From assembly GCA_900556845.1 (NCBI GenBank), contig USQO01000054.1, positions 1 to 13,790 of the forward strand: DNA of 13,790 bases. Reading direction: 5' to 3'. Both the position numbers and the translations under genes were made by a program. This document shows positions 1-7,203 of this stretch, piece after piece. Positions within the stretch are counted from its first letter, which is position 1; each line of letters starts with the position of its first letter. The DNA comes from an uncultured Bacteroides sp. (GTDB lineage: Bacteria > Bacteroidota > Bacteroidia > Bacteroidales > Bacteroidaceae). The notes beneath the pieces were generated by a model. It was given only the letters and a program-made list of their open reading frames with translations. It was not told the origin of the DNA and did not search any database.

Positions 1-52
1 CACAACACTTTTAATGTTGGGGTCCTGGGTTCGAGCCCCAGGCGGATCACCA
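1..52 (+). tRNA. tRNA-Lys (anticodon TTT), 5' part cut by window edge
   Basis: This is the 3' portion of a tRNA gene. The anticodon stem CAACA/TGTTG (3-7 and 15-19) encloses the seven-base loop CTTTTAA, which places the anticodon TTT at 10-12, so it reads lysine codons. A five-base variable loop follows. The T arm pairs CTGGG with CCCAG around TTCGAGC (25-41). The 3' acceptor strand is 42-48, the discriminator A is at 49, and CCA is genomically encoded at 50-52. The D arm and 5' acceptor strand lie outside the window, so acceptor pairing cannot be tested. Confidence 0.93.
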
Positions 53-54
53 AG

Positions 55-83
55 AAAAAGGCTTCCATCTGGAAGCCTTTTTT
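55..83 (+). terminator. Rho-independent terminator after tRNA-Lys
   Basis: The stem AAGGCTTCC/GGAAGCCTT has a four-base loop (ATCT) and is followed directly by a T run ending at 83. An A run precedes it, so the structure could also act on the other strand. It starts three bases after the tRNA CCA end and marks the end of the tRNA transcript. Confidence 0.9.
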
Positions 84-146
84 CGTATATATTCAAAACA
101 AAATTCATTTCAAAACATGAATAAATTTATGTTTTCCCTTACAATA

Positions 147-184
147 AGAGGATTTAAGTTTATCTGGTAAAACTTAAATCCTCT
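147..184. terminator. Perfect 15-bp hairpin, likely 3' end structure of the GH163-like gene
   Basis: The arm at 147-161 (AGAGGATTTAAGTTT) is perfectly complementary to 170-184, with an 8-base loop. It lies 27 bases beyond the stop codon of the minus-strand gene ending at 212. Neither side has a clean U tract; the minus-strand flank begins TATTGT. It is therefore either a weak terminator or an RNA-stabilising 3' hairpin. The perfect pairing is seen directly; its function is inferred. Confidence 0.6.
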
Positions 185-211
185 CAAATCAAATATACAA
201 TCAAAAAACTC

Positions 212-2056
212 TTATTTAAGACTACCTTTTACTAAGGTAGCCGATTTTTCATCCAAATATTTATAATACTCGGTAATGTATTCATGCGGAGTTGTATTCC
301 ACTCGTGCACACGGGTTACTCCGTTCAAGTTACAAATATTCATAGTATTCTGCAGCAGGTCATTAATTTCTTTCTTTATAACCCACTTGCCATCTACCAG
401 TTCCATTGCACCACGCTTACCGGTAAGTTCCTGACGGGCTATATCCAGAACGGCATAATCTATCTGTGCTTTCACCATTACCACACGCGACTGATATTCC
501 GGATAGTCTTTTACAGCCTCGGCTGCCTTTTCAAGCAAAGCGTAATACTGGCTCAGCAGTTCTTCCGTAAGGAAAGTATCTCTGTTATCCCAAGGACGTC
601 CAAAGATGCTCAACTGTGCTTTCGTTTCCTGCATCTTATCGTGCATCAAGTCAATATACTGGCGGATATATTGTCCTGCCGGACCATAATATCCATTGAG
701 GAAATCATCGATAATCGGTTCTATGTCCTGATAAGGATTCCACATCAGCTTGGCAATAAGGTACGCTCTCAACTCACAAAACTCACCACCTGTTTCCCGG
801 TTACCCTGCTCGAAAAGTGACTTAACCCCATTTTTATGCAGGAACTGCAAATTAGGCTGTAAAGTTCTTAAGTTAGGGAACGGAGCCATAAGATGTGCAA
901 ACTGAATAACATAGTCCCAGATAATGAAATTATCGTGAATCTGATGCCATGCTTTGATGTCGGCTGTAAAGGTGGAATCACCCTCTTCGATAGGAATATG
1001 TCGCGGACTACCGATATTACACAACATAATATTCACATTTTTCTCTACCTTTATGCCTTTAGGAGGTCTGGTAGAATACCAATAGGCCAACGTAGAGATT
1101 GTTTTATCAGGAAACTCCCGGGCCATTTTGTTGATAAACGGAATAATTGTTCCCTGAGTACTTCCGGTCTCATCGTAAGCTTTCTGGCATACCGGACAAC
1201 GACAATAATCGGCATTATCCTGCTGGCTGACTGACCAGTAAAGTGCATCCGGATTATCGGCAATCATTTTCTGAAGATGTTGGGCTGCCGCTTTAAAAGC
1301 CCCCTCACTAGACCAACAGATTTCGCCAACATTGTGTTTTGTTGCATCAAAACGTCTCTTTCCGTTAATCATGCTGTAATATTCGGGATGTGCAGCACCA
1401 TATTCTTTAGGAGGTACCAGACTCAGTGTAGTATGACACCAAGAGCCCCAGTCGGCTGTTCCGTATGCATCCGACTGGTGTTTGCCCAATCCATGCCATT
1501 CCATATATTCAGGATCGTAGACATCTTTATATAAAACTTCCCTATATTCGAAAACAGGAACTTCCTGAACGTCAATATCATTCAGAGCGATATTGAACTG
1601 TACCGGCACTACTGAAACTTTTGAACTATACTTACGGCAGTTCAAGTATTTTTCCAAAAAGCCATATACACCATATATGGTTCCTTTGTTGGCACCTCCG
1701 GCAATGGTCAACCGGTTGTTTTTAGTTTGAATCACGTAACCGTCATTTTTTAATGCCGGAAAGTCTATACCTGAAATTTCCGGACGATCTACGTGTCCAA
1801 TCTGAATATCGTTTTTCTGTGAAGCCGATTCATCAGAAACAATTGCAAAGTCTGCTCCGGTTATTTTTTTCAGATAATTCTGCAAGACAACAGAAGCATG
1901 TTTTTCGGCTTCCGTAGGACTGGAAGGAATAACAATCCGTGATACGGCTTTACCATCTTCACAAAGAATTACGTCGTCACTCTGACAGGACACGGCTGCA
2001 AACAAGGCAAATACTGCCCACATCCGCAACAAAAGTTTTTTAAGACTCTGATACAT
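212..2056 (-). CDS. DUF4838-containing lipoprotein, probable GH163-type endo-beta-N-acetylglucosaminidase
   Basis: This is a 614-residue envelope protein. I chose the ATG at 2056 because it gives a proper lipoprotein signal: SLKKLLLR, a hydrophobic stretch, then the lipobox AAVSC with Cys24. An in-frame ATG at 2089 would add 11 residues ahead of this. After Cys24 comes QSDD, a Ser/Asp-rich stretch like the Bacteroidetes surface-export signal, so outer-surface display is likely. Residues about 30-135 look like the beta-rich N-terminal domain shared by GH20 and GH67 enzymes (SPTEAEKHASVVLQ). The rest matches DUF4838, with the family's Cys cluster CRCPVC (285-290), the aromatic stretch IIWDYVIQFAH and the FEQGNRETGGEF segment (about 415-427). 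DUF4838 proteins of gut Bacteroides include GH163 enzymes that release complex N-glycans. The gene stands alone with no SusCD nearby, so the substrate is unproven. Confidence 0.72.
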   Translation of the reverse strand: MYQSLKKLLLRMWAVFALFAAVSCQSDDVILCEDGKAVSRIVIPSSPTEAEKHASVVLQNYLKKITGADFAIVSDESASQKNDIQIGHVDRPEISGIDFPALKNDGYVIQTKNNRLTIAGGANKGTIYGVYGFLEKYLNCRKYSSKVSVVPVQFNIALNDIDVQEVPVFEYREVLYKDVYDPEYMEWHGLGKHQSDAYGTADWGSWCHTTLSLVPPKEYGAAHPEYYSMINGKRRFDATKHNVGEICWSSEGAFKAAAQHLQKMIADNPDALYWSVSQQDNADYCRCPVCQKAYDETGSTQGTIIPFINKMAREFPDKTISTLAYWYSTRPPKGIKVEKNVNIMLCNIGSPRHIPIEEGDSTFTADIKAWHQIHDNFIIWDYVIQFAHLMAPFPNLRTLQPNLQFLHKNGVKSLFEQGNRETGGEFCELRAYLIAKLMWNPYQDIEPIIDDFLNGYYGPAGQYIRQYIDLMHDKMQETKAQLSIFGRPWDNRDTFLTEELLSQYYALLEKAAEAVKDYPEYQSRVVMVKAQIDYAVLDIARQELTGKRGAMELVDGKWVIKKEINDLLQNTMNICNLNGVTRVHEWNTTPHEYITEYYKYLDEKSATLVKGSLK

Positions 2057-2065
2057 AGTATTAAA

Positions 2066-2073
2066 CAAAGATA
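2066..2073 (-). promoter_or_regulatory. Candidate Bacteroides -7 element for the GH163-like gene
   Basis: Read on the minus strand this is TATCTTTG, an exact match to the TAnnTTTG -7 consensus. No convincing TTTG -33 box lies at the right distance. It ends only nine bases before the chosen ATG, so transcription would start almost at the start codon. Either the mRNA is nearly leaderless, or this match is fortuitous and the real promoter lies further upstream. Confidence 0.35.
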
Positions 2074-2305
2074 AAATCAAGCTATACACACTAGCTGATT
2101 ATTAGGTTATATAATAAATTAAGAGTAGTCTCTAATATTTTTTCTCCAATAAGAAAACAAAAAAATGCTTTCCCCGAAAACAGCGGCAAGTTATAAAAAA
2201 ATACGATGATGCTCAAAGAATCTGCCGTAAAGTTTCTACTAAAGCTGTCAAATAACATATCAAACTAACATACCTAACTACCATGCACCAATAGAAAAGA
2301 ATCTA

Positions 2306-2313
2306 TATATTTG
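2306..2313 (+). promoter_or_regulatory. Candidate Bacteroides -7 element upstream of the FabK-like gene
   Basis: TATATTTG matches the TAnnTTTG consensus. A start site a few bases downstream would give a 5' leader of roughly 110 bases before the ATG at 2432. No TTTG -33 box is evident upstream, so this is a candidate only. Confidence 0.4.
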
Positions 2314-2431
2314 CAAAAGGCATGCGCATACCGCATCTATACCTTGCTTCTTCCTACAGGGCAAGAAGACAAATACGGTCAGTAAAAAAAATAATTATAG
2401 ATTTATATCGTTAATACACAATATCAGTTCA

Positions 2432-3373
2432 ATGGAAAACAGAATTACAAAATTGTTCGGAATAAAATACCCGATTATATCTGGCGGAATGGTATGGTGC
2501 AGCGGATGGAAACTGGCTGCAGCCGTAAGCAATGCTGGCGGTCTGGGACTCCTGGGCGCCGGTTCTATGAAACCTGATTTATTAAGAGAGCACATCCAGA
2601 AATGCAAGACAGCCACAGACAAACCTTTTGGGGTAAACGTCCCGCTGATTTCACCTTATTCCGAAGCACTGATACAAGTAATCTTAGAAGAAAAAGTTCC
2701 TATCGTATTTACCTCTGCCGGTAATCCCAAGACATGGACTTCCCGGCTTCATGATGCAGGCATAAAGGTTGCCCACGTAGTAGCCAGCAGCCGATTTGCA
2801 TTGAAATGTCAGGAAGCGGGAGTAGATGCTGTTGTAGCAGAAGGTTTTGAGGCAGGAGGACACAACGGCAGAGAGGAAACAACTACCATGGTACTGATAC
2901 CTCAGGTTAAAGAAAAACTGGACCTCCCGCTGATAGCTGCCGGAGGAATCGCAACGGGAAGCGGTATGCTGGCTGCTTTTTCACTGGGGGCAGAAGGTAT
3001 ACAGATGGGAACACGCTTTGCGCTGACTGCAGAAAGCTCGGCCAGTGATGCCTTTAAAAACAAATGCATCCAACTGAATGAAGGCGATACCATGCTGGCT
3101 CTGAAAAAACTGGTCCCTACCCGACTGATCAAAAATGAATTTTACAACAGCATTGCAAAAGCAGAAGATAACGGTGCTACAGCCGAAGAACTTCGAGAGA
3201 TACTCGGAAAAGGCCGTGCCATGAAAGGAATTTTCGAAGGGAATCTTATTGAAGGTGAATTGGAAATAGGACAGATAGCAAGTTTAATTCACGACTTACC
3301 ACCTGTACAGGATGTCATGGAGCAGATTGTATCCGAATATAATAAACGCATCGGAGAACTGCAAACCCTGTAA
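2432..3373 (+). CDS. fabK: FabK-like enoyl-ACP reductase II / nitronate monooxygenase family flavoprotein
   Basis: This 313-residue cytosolic TIM-barrel flavoprotein belongs to the 2-nitropropane dioxygenase/FabK family. The N-terminal ITKLFGIKYPIISGGMVW and AVSNAGGLGLLGAG (about 30-44) match the FMN-barrel start. AEGFEAGGHNG (136-146) contains the active-site histidine H144, the residue number known for pneumococcal FabK. LIAAGGIATG (about 167-176) and GAEGIQMGTRF (about 186-196) form the FMN phosphate-binding loops. The length and the order of motifs fit FabK, which reduces trans-2-enoyl-ACP with NAD(P)H in fatty-acid elongation. Family members that act as nitronate monooxygenases share these motifs, so the gene symbol is tentative. 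There are no fatty-acid genes beside it. It appears monocistronic, with its own candidate promoter and a downstream hairpin. Confidence 0.72.
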   Translation: MENRITKLFGIKYPIISGGMVWCSGWKLAAAVSNAGGLGLLGAGSMKPDLLREHIQKCKTATDKPFGVNVPLISPYSEALIQVILEEKVPIVFTSAGNPKTWTSRLHDAGIKVAHVVASSRFALKCQEAGVDAVVAEGFEAGGHNGREETTTMVLIPQVKEKLDLPLIAAGGIATGSGMLAAFSLGAEGIQMGTRFALTAESSASDAFKNKCIQLNEGDTMLALKKLVPTRLIKNEFYNSIAKAEDNGATAEELREILGKGRAMKGIFEGNLIEGELEIGQIASLIHDLPPVQDVMEQIVSEYNKRIGELQTL

Positions 3374-3380
3374 CCAAGTA

Positions 3381-3421
3381 ACCATGCATGTATTTACTTT
3401 CCAGACAGCAGCATGCATGGT
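3381..3421 (+). terminator. Inverted repeat after the FabK-like gene, possible terminator
   Basis: ACCATGCATG (3381-3390) is perfectly complementary to CATGCATGGT (3412-3421). The pairing extends outwards through GTA/TAC with a one-base bulge. The loop is 21 bases. It lies eight bases after the stop codon at 3371-3373, the place expected for a 3' hairpin, but the following sequence (TTACTCAAG) is not a T run. It could be a weak terminator or a dyad-symmetric binding site. Confidence 0.45.
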
Positions 3422-3502
3422 TTACTCAAGAAACACTTTATTTATAAGATACTTATCCATACTTTCTCTTATCTGTATACTAAGCAAATGAAATATAATG
3501 CG

Positions 3503-3510
3503 TATCTTTG
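3503..3510 (+). promoter_or_regulatory. Bacteroides -7 promoter element for the nucleoid-associated protein gene
   Basis: TATCTTTG, followed by CAGCCC, is an exact TAnnTTTG match in the context often seen at Bacteroides start sites. Transcription starting a few bases downstream would give a leader of about 30 bases before the ATG at 3549. The -33 region lacks a clear TTTG. Confidence 0.6.
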
Positions 3511-3548
3511 CAGCCCTATTAATAAATTTATGAGTTCAGGCAAGCCTT

Positions 3549-4592
3549 ATGCATAATTTTGACCATATCACCATCTATCCGGAAGTTTCTATTCACAGTG
3601 TAGGCAACCAGATGGATACCACATCTTTCATGCTTTCTGGAACTCCCCTATCCTTATCCCCCGAACTGACAGAGGCTCTGAAAATATTTTTCTTATCTCA
3701 ATTCAAAAAAGAAGAATACTTTCGGTTCAGTATTTCCAAGGAAGGAACTGACAATCAGGTCTATCAGTCTGTTTTCAATATATTTCATGACATCTCGACC
3801 CTGCACCAAGAATCGCAGCGTATCGCTGCATTTCTGCACGAAAGCAGTGTACACCCGCAAATTAAAAAAGGAGAATTTTATGTAGTCTATTTCAAGAAAT
3901 GCCTGATTGACCATCAGGAAACAGATGCCATCGGCCTGTTTAAGTCGGAAAGCAAAGATACGTTTCTGAAAGTCCAGCAGATTGGTGACTCTTTCGAAAT
4001 CGAGCCGGAGCGAGGAGTAAACATCAACAAACTGGATAAAGGATGTCTTATCTTCAACATTGCGGAGGAAGAAGGATACAAAATGGCCATAGTAGACAAC
4101 ACGAACAGAAATACTGAAGCGAAATATTGGACCAACGATTTTCTGCATATTGCTCCGTATGAAGATAATTATTTCCAAACTCAGCAGATTATGGAACTTT
4201 GTAAAAGTTTCGTAGAAGAAACCATCCAGCCGACAGAAGCTATCGGAAAGGTAGAGCAGGCAATGCTGCTAAACAAAAGTCTTGAAGCTCTGAAAAAGAA
4301 GGAAATAAACATCAACCGCTTTGCAGAGGAAGTCTTTGAACAACCCGAACGAATCGAACACTTCAAGCAGTTCAAAAAGGATTATCAGAAAAAAAACAAT
4401 ATCACCTTACAAGACGATTTTGAAGCGGCTCCGCAAGCTTTCAAAAGAAAAGGTATGGGGACAATGACCACAATCCGCCTGGATAAGAATTTCGACATCA
4501 ACATCCATGGTGGAGAGCAACTGATTGAGCGAGGATACGACGAAGAGAAAGGAATGTATTATTATCGCTTGTTTTTCATCGAGGAGAGATAA
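3549..4592 (+). CDS. Nucleoid-associated protein, NA37/YejK (NdpA) family
   Basis: This 347-residue soluble protein resembles the NA37 nucleoid-associated family (YejK/NdpA of E. coli, about 335 residues) in length and overall pattern. It has an N-terminal segment (FDHITIYPEVSIHSVGN), a middle alpha/beta region with paired strands (FYVVYFKKCLIDHQETDAIGL; CLIFNIAEEEGYKMAIVDN), and a charged helical C-terminal half (VEQAMLLNKSLEALKKKEINI) that ends with YYYRLFFIEER. It has no signal peptide or membrane segment, so it should sit in the cytoplasm on DNA. The precise role of the family in Bacteroidetes is not known. It has its own -7 element and appears monocistronic. A nine-codon-plus reading frame (3530-3556) overlaps the start. 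The family call rests on recognition of the overall sequence and not on a catalytic motif. Confidence 0.7.
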   Translation: MHNFDHITIYPEVSIHSVGNQMDTTSFMLSGTPLSLSPELTEALKIFFLSQFKKEEYFRFSISKEGTDNQVYQSVFNIFHDISTLHQESQRIAAFLHESSVHPQIKKGEFYVVYFKKCLIDHQETDAIGLFKSESKDTFLKVQQIGDSFEIEPERGVNINKLDKGCLIFNIAEEEGYKMAIVDNTNRNTEAKYWTNDFLHIAPYEDNYFQTQQIMELCKSFVEETIQPTEAIGKVEQAMLLNKSLEALKKKEININRFAEEVFEQPERIEHFKQFKKDYQKKNNITLQDDFEAAPQAFKRKGMGTMTTIRLDKNFDINIHGGEQLIERGYDEEKGMYYYRLFFIEER

Positions 4593-4660
4593 AAAACCTT
4601 CTATTTTATAGTATTAATTGTCAATCTTGCAAATAGTGACTGAAAAACCAATAATATTGG

Positions 4661-4668
4661 TAACTTTG
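4661..4668 (+). promoter_or_regulatory. Bacteroides -7 promoter element for the PLD-family gene
   Basis: TAACTTTG matches TAnnTTTG and is followed by CAAGCC, closely like the element at 3503. It implies a start site around 4675 and a leader of about 25 bases. It lies inside the longer open frame that begins with TTG at 4618, which argues that translation starts at the ATG at 4699. A TTG at 4627-4629 is too far upstream to be a good -33 box. Confidence 0.6.
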
Positions 4669-4698
4669 CAAGCCTGTATCAAGCAAAAAAAATTATTT

Positions 4699-5979
4699 AT
4701 GACGATATTTGACAAACGTGTTTTATTTCCCATTTTCCTGATTCTATGTATCTTAGCCATACCTGTATCCGTAAACGGACAAGACAGCATCAGGCTTTTT
4801 ACATCTACACCTTCGGATTCCGTAGTTACACATTATTTAAAAGAAAACAAGATAAATATTTCCGGTAACAACAAGGTAGTATTGCTAAAAAGCGGCCGGG
4901 AAAAATTCGAGGACCTTTTTGAACACATTGAAAAAGCTCAGCACTTTATACATCTGGAATATTTTAACTTCAGAAACGACTCCATCGCCAGAGAGCTCTT
5001 TGTATTGCTTGGCAAGAAGGCACGTCAAGGTGTTAAAATCAGAGCCATGTTCGATGCATTCGGAAACCTGTCCAACAATAAGCCTCTACGGGCCAAGCAC
5101 ATCAAACTGTTACTACAACACGACATCGAAATCGTACAGTTTGACCCAATGCGCTTTCCATATATTAATCATGCATTCTCCAGGGACCATCAGAAAATTG
5201 TAGTAATCGACGGTAAGGTAGGCTATACAGGAGGAATGAACATTGCCAATTATTACATCAACGGTCTCCCGGAAATCGGCGCATGGCGTGACATGCATGT
5301 ACGCATCGAAGGTGATGCGGTTAACGATTTACAACGTATTTTCCTATATATGTGGAACAGCGAAACCAAGCAAAATATTGGAGGTGATGAGTTTTTTCCA
5401 CTGAGTCAGCCAAGCGTAAAAACAAACGGCAATAAACAAGTAGCCATCGTAAACCGTATTCCGAAAAAACAACCTAAGCTGTTACGGCATACCTACATAG
5501 AAGCCATTAATGCCGCAAAACGTAAAATACAACTTATCAATCCGTATTTTACTCCGACCCACAGTGTGGTAAAAGCACTGGAAGATGCTTTGGCACGCGG
5601 TGTCAGGGTGGAAATCATGATTCCAGGAAAATCTGACATCCCATTTACACCAGATGCAGCTTTTTATGCGGCAAACCAACTGAGAAAGAAAGGAGCTTTT
5701 ATCTATATCTATAACGGCGGATTCCATCATTCAAAAATTATGATGATAGACGAACGGTTTTGCACAGTAGGAAGCATGAATCTGAATTCCAGAAGTTTAC
5801 GCTATGACTACGAAGTAAACGCTTTTATATTCGACATGGAAACGACAGCAGAACTGGTGGAGATGTTTAATGAAGACAAAAAGAACTCTACCGTCCTAAC
5901 CAAGGATGTATATAGAGACAAACCACTGAGAAAGCGGATTAAAGGATGGGTAGCACGATTGTTTACCCCATTCATATAA
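4699..5979 (+). CDS. Cardiolipin synthase-like phospholipase D family protein with signal peptide
   Basis: This 426-residue protein has two PLD (HKD) domains. The first motif is RDHQKIVVIDG, with H164, K166 and D171. The second is HHSKIMMIDE, with H344, K346 and D351. Each is followed by the expected Gly/Asn residues (GGMNIAN; GSMNLNSRS). This matches bacterial cardiolipin synthases, which join two phosphatidylglycerols. The N terminus reads DKRVLFPIFLILCILAIPVSVNGQ, one hydrophobic segment that looks like a cleavable signal peptide or single anchor. Typical ClsA has two transmembrane helices, so the catalytic domain here probably faces the periplasm. The ATG at 4699 is preferred over an upstream TTG at 4618 because the -7 element at 4661-4668 falls between them. 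The C terminus is basic (KPLRKRIKGWVARLF), consistent with membrane contact. Another PLD-type phosphodiesterase activity cannot be excluded. Confidence 0.8.
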   Translation: MTIFDKRVLFPIFLILCILAIPVSVNGQDSIRLFTSTPSDSVVTHYLKENKINISGNNKVVLLKSGREKFEDLFEHIEKAQHFIHLEYFNFRNDSIARELFVLLGKKARQGVKIRAMFDAFGNLSNNKPLRAKHIKLLLQHDIEIVQFDPMRFPYINHAFSRDHQKIVVIDGKVGYTGGMNIANYYINGLPEIGAWRDMHVRIEGDAVNDLQRIFLYMWNSETKQNIGGDEFFPLSQPSVKTNGNKQVAIVNRIPKKQPKLLRHTYIEAINAAKRKIQLINPYFTPTHSVVKALEDALARGVRVEIMIPGKSDIPFTPDAAFYAANQLRKKGAFIYIYNGGFHHSKIMMIDERFCTVGSMNLNSRSLRYDYEVNAFIFDMETTAELVEMFNEDKKNSTVLTKDVYRDKPLRKRIKGWVARLFTPFI

Positions 5980-5985
5980 AAAATA

Positions 5986-6010
5986 GGGGCTACTCCAACG
6001 AAGTAGCCCC
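5986..6010 (-). terminator. Terminator of the mannose operon, also facing the PLD-family gene
   Basis: GGGGCTACT (5986-5994) pairs perfectly with AGTAGCCCC (6002-6010) across a seven-base loop. On the minus strand the stem is followed by TATTTTTTAT, a classic U-rich tail, 36 bases past the stop codon of the permease gene. On the plus strand it lies seven bases after the PLD gene stop but is followed by ACTTACAACC, so termination in that direction should be weaker. Confidence 0.85.
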
Positions 6011-6045
6011 ACTTACAACCAAAAATAATCAAGAAATAAACATAC

Positions 6046-7191
6046 TTATTTCAAACGGAAGGATACATATCCCAAGTAAACCAGGCACAACAACAATAGC
6101 AACAAAGAAGTTGTCTGATTAAAAGCATCAGATAAAACTCCCATTAATGGTGTTACCAAAGCCCCTCCCGATACTCCCATAATCATCAAGGCTGATATTT
6201 CATTATCTTGCTGCGGACGATGCTGCAATGCATAGGAAAACAAAATGGAAAAAACATTGGCACAAGCCAATCCCAGAACAACAATCATTGCCCCCAACAT
6301 CCAAAGGCCATCTGCCCAAAGCAATCCGAAGAAAGCAAGTACGGCAATTGCCATCGAATATTTCAGAAAGACATTTGAAGCTACTTTAGCCAAGACAAAG
6401 GCTCCAACAAAAGCTCCAATGGTTCGGGCAGAGAAATAAAGACTGGTTCCCAGACCGGCTTCACTAAGTTCCATGCCTAGTTTTTCCATTAAAATTTTAG
6501 GAATTGTGGTATTCAGGCCTACGTCAATACCTACAATCAGCAATATCCCCATGAATAGCATCAGGATGTAGCTGTCTTTAAACAAAGAAAGAACTGTAGC
6601 TAAAGAAGTTTTCTTTGTACCTCCATCTTCTGTATTCCGAACAGCAAACATCAGCCAAAGTGCTGACAACAGGGTAGTCACTGCATAAACTATGAAAATG
6701 AGTTTCCAATTGCCCCAAACAGAGGCTGCAGCTCCTGCTATCAACGGTCCTAAGAAAGAAGAAACAGCTTTCAGAAACTGGCCTAATGTCAGGATACTGG
6801 TTATTTTATCGGAAGAAACTACACTGGCTACCATCGGATTCAATGCAACCTGAAGCATGGTATTACCAATGCCCAATAATGCAAATGCCAATAATACAAC
6901 TGTAAAGTTGTAAGCAAACAAGGGCAACAGCATAGCCAGAAAAGTAACGGCGAGTGCAGCCTCAACCGTATTTTTCTTTCCAATTTTACGCATCAGCATC
7001 CCTGTGGGCACGGAACAAACCGCAAACCACAGGAAAACCATCATTGGTATCAAATTGGCCAATGTATCAGACAAAAGAAAGTCTTTCTTTACATAATTGG
7101 TAGCAATGCCTACCACATCGACAAATCCCATTACAAAGAATCCAAAAAGCAATGGGAAAAGTGTAACTTTTGATATTGATTTTGTTTCCAT
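6046..7191 (-). CDS. MFS sugar permease, FHS (fucose/glucose:H+ symporter) type; probable mannose importer
   Basis: This 381-residue polytopic inner-membrane protein has about twelve hydrophobic segments, beginning VTLFPLLFGFFVMGFVDVVGIA and ending LLLLLLCLVYLGYVSF. The basic loop MRKIGKK (67-73) sits where MFS transporters have their motif A. GNTMLQVALNP (109-119) recalls the LQxxxNP signature of the FucP/GlcP family. FucP has an essential glutamate in that region (LETAANP as I recall), and here the position is Gln, as in glucose-type members. A central hydrophilic loop (about 185-197) divides the two halves. It is the last gene of the operon, starts 12 bases after the GH92 stop codon, and is followed by a strong terminator. 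With a hexose kinase and mannose-6-phosphate isomerase in the same operon, free mannose is the likely cargo; this is inferred from context. Confidence 0.82.
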   Translation of the reverse strand: METKSISKVTLFPLLFGFFVMGFVDVVGIATNYVKKDFLLSDTLANLIPMMVFLWFAVCSVPTGMLMRKIGKKNTVEAALAVTFLAMLLPLFAYNFTVVLLAFALLGIGNTMLQVALNPMVASVVSSDKITSILTLGQFLKAVSSFLGPLIAGAAASVWGNWKLIFIVYAVTTLLSALWLMFAVRNTEDGGTKKTSLATVLSLFKDSYILMLFMGILLIVGIDVGLNTTIPKILMEKLGMELSEAGLGTSLYFSARTIGAFVGAFVLAKVASNVFLKYSMAIAVLAFFGLLWADGLWMLGAMIVVLGLACANVFSILFSYALQHRPQQDNEISALMIMGVSGGALVTPLMGVLSDAFNQTTSLLLLLLCLVYLGYVSFRLK

Positions 7192-7203
7192 CTTTACCTA
7201 AAT

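Larger units (their letters stand above)
2057..2431. other. Intergenic region between divergent genes
   Basis: This 375-bp AT-rich gap separates the minus-strand GH163-like gene from the plus-strand FabK-like gene. It holds one -7 element match for each direction (2066-2073 minus and 2306-2313 plus). I see no ORF with a credible start and protein-like composition, no tRNA, no long repeat and no clear riboswitch fold. A short inverted pair CTTGC/GCAAG (about 2344-2365) falls in the predicted leader of the plus-strand gene but is too short to interpret. Confidence 0.6.

Noticed and set aside
1..211. The tRNA-Lys 3' end as an attachment site for an integrated element
   Set aside because: No integrase, no second copy of the tRNA 3' end and no mobility genes are present in the window.
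284..820. A 178-codon plus-strand open frame opposite the GH163-like gene
   Set aside because: It is fully antisense to a well-supported lipoprotein gene and its translation shows no coherent fold or motif.
1150..1200. The Cys cluster CRCPVC in the GH163-like protein as a DNA-binding zinc finger
   Set aside because: The protein is an exported lipoprotein, and Cys clusters of this kind are typical of DUF4838 proteins, so a structural metal or disulfide role is more likely.
2332..2339. The palindrome ATGCGCAT in the FabK-like gene leader as an operator
   Set aside because: Eight bases is too short and it occurs once; nothing links it to a regulator.
3693..4178. A 161-codon minus-strand open frame inside the nucleoid-associated protein gene
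   Set aside because: The Phe/Ile/Val-heavy translation without domain structure and full overlap with the plus-strand gene indicate a shadow frame.
4618..4698. A 27-residue N-terminal extension of the PLD-family protein starting with TTG
   Set aside because: A good -7 promoter element (4661-4668) lies inside it, so transcription would begin downstream, and the ATG at 4699 gives a normal signal peptide.
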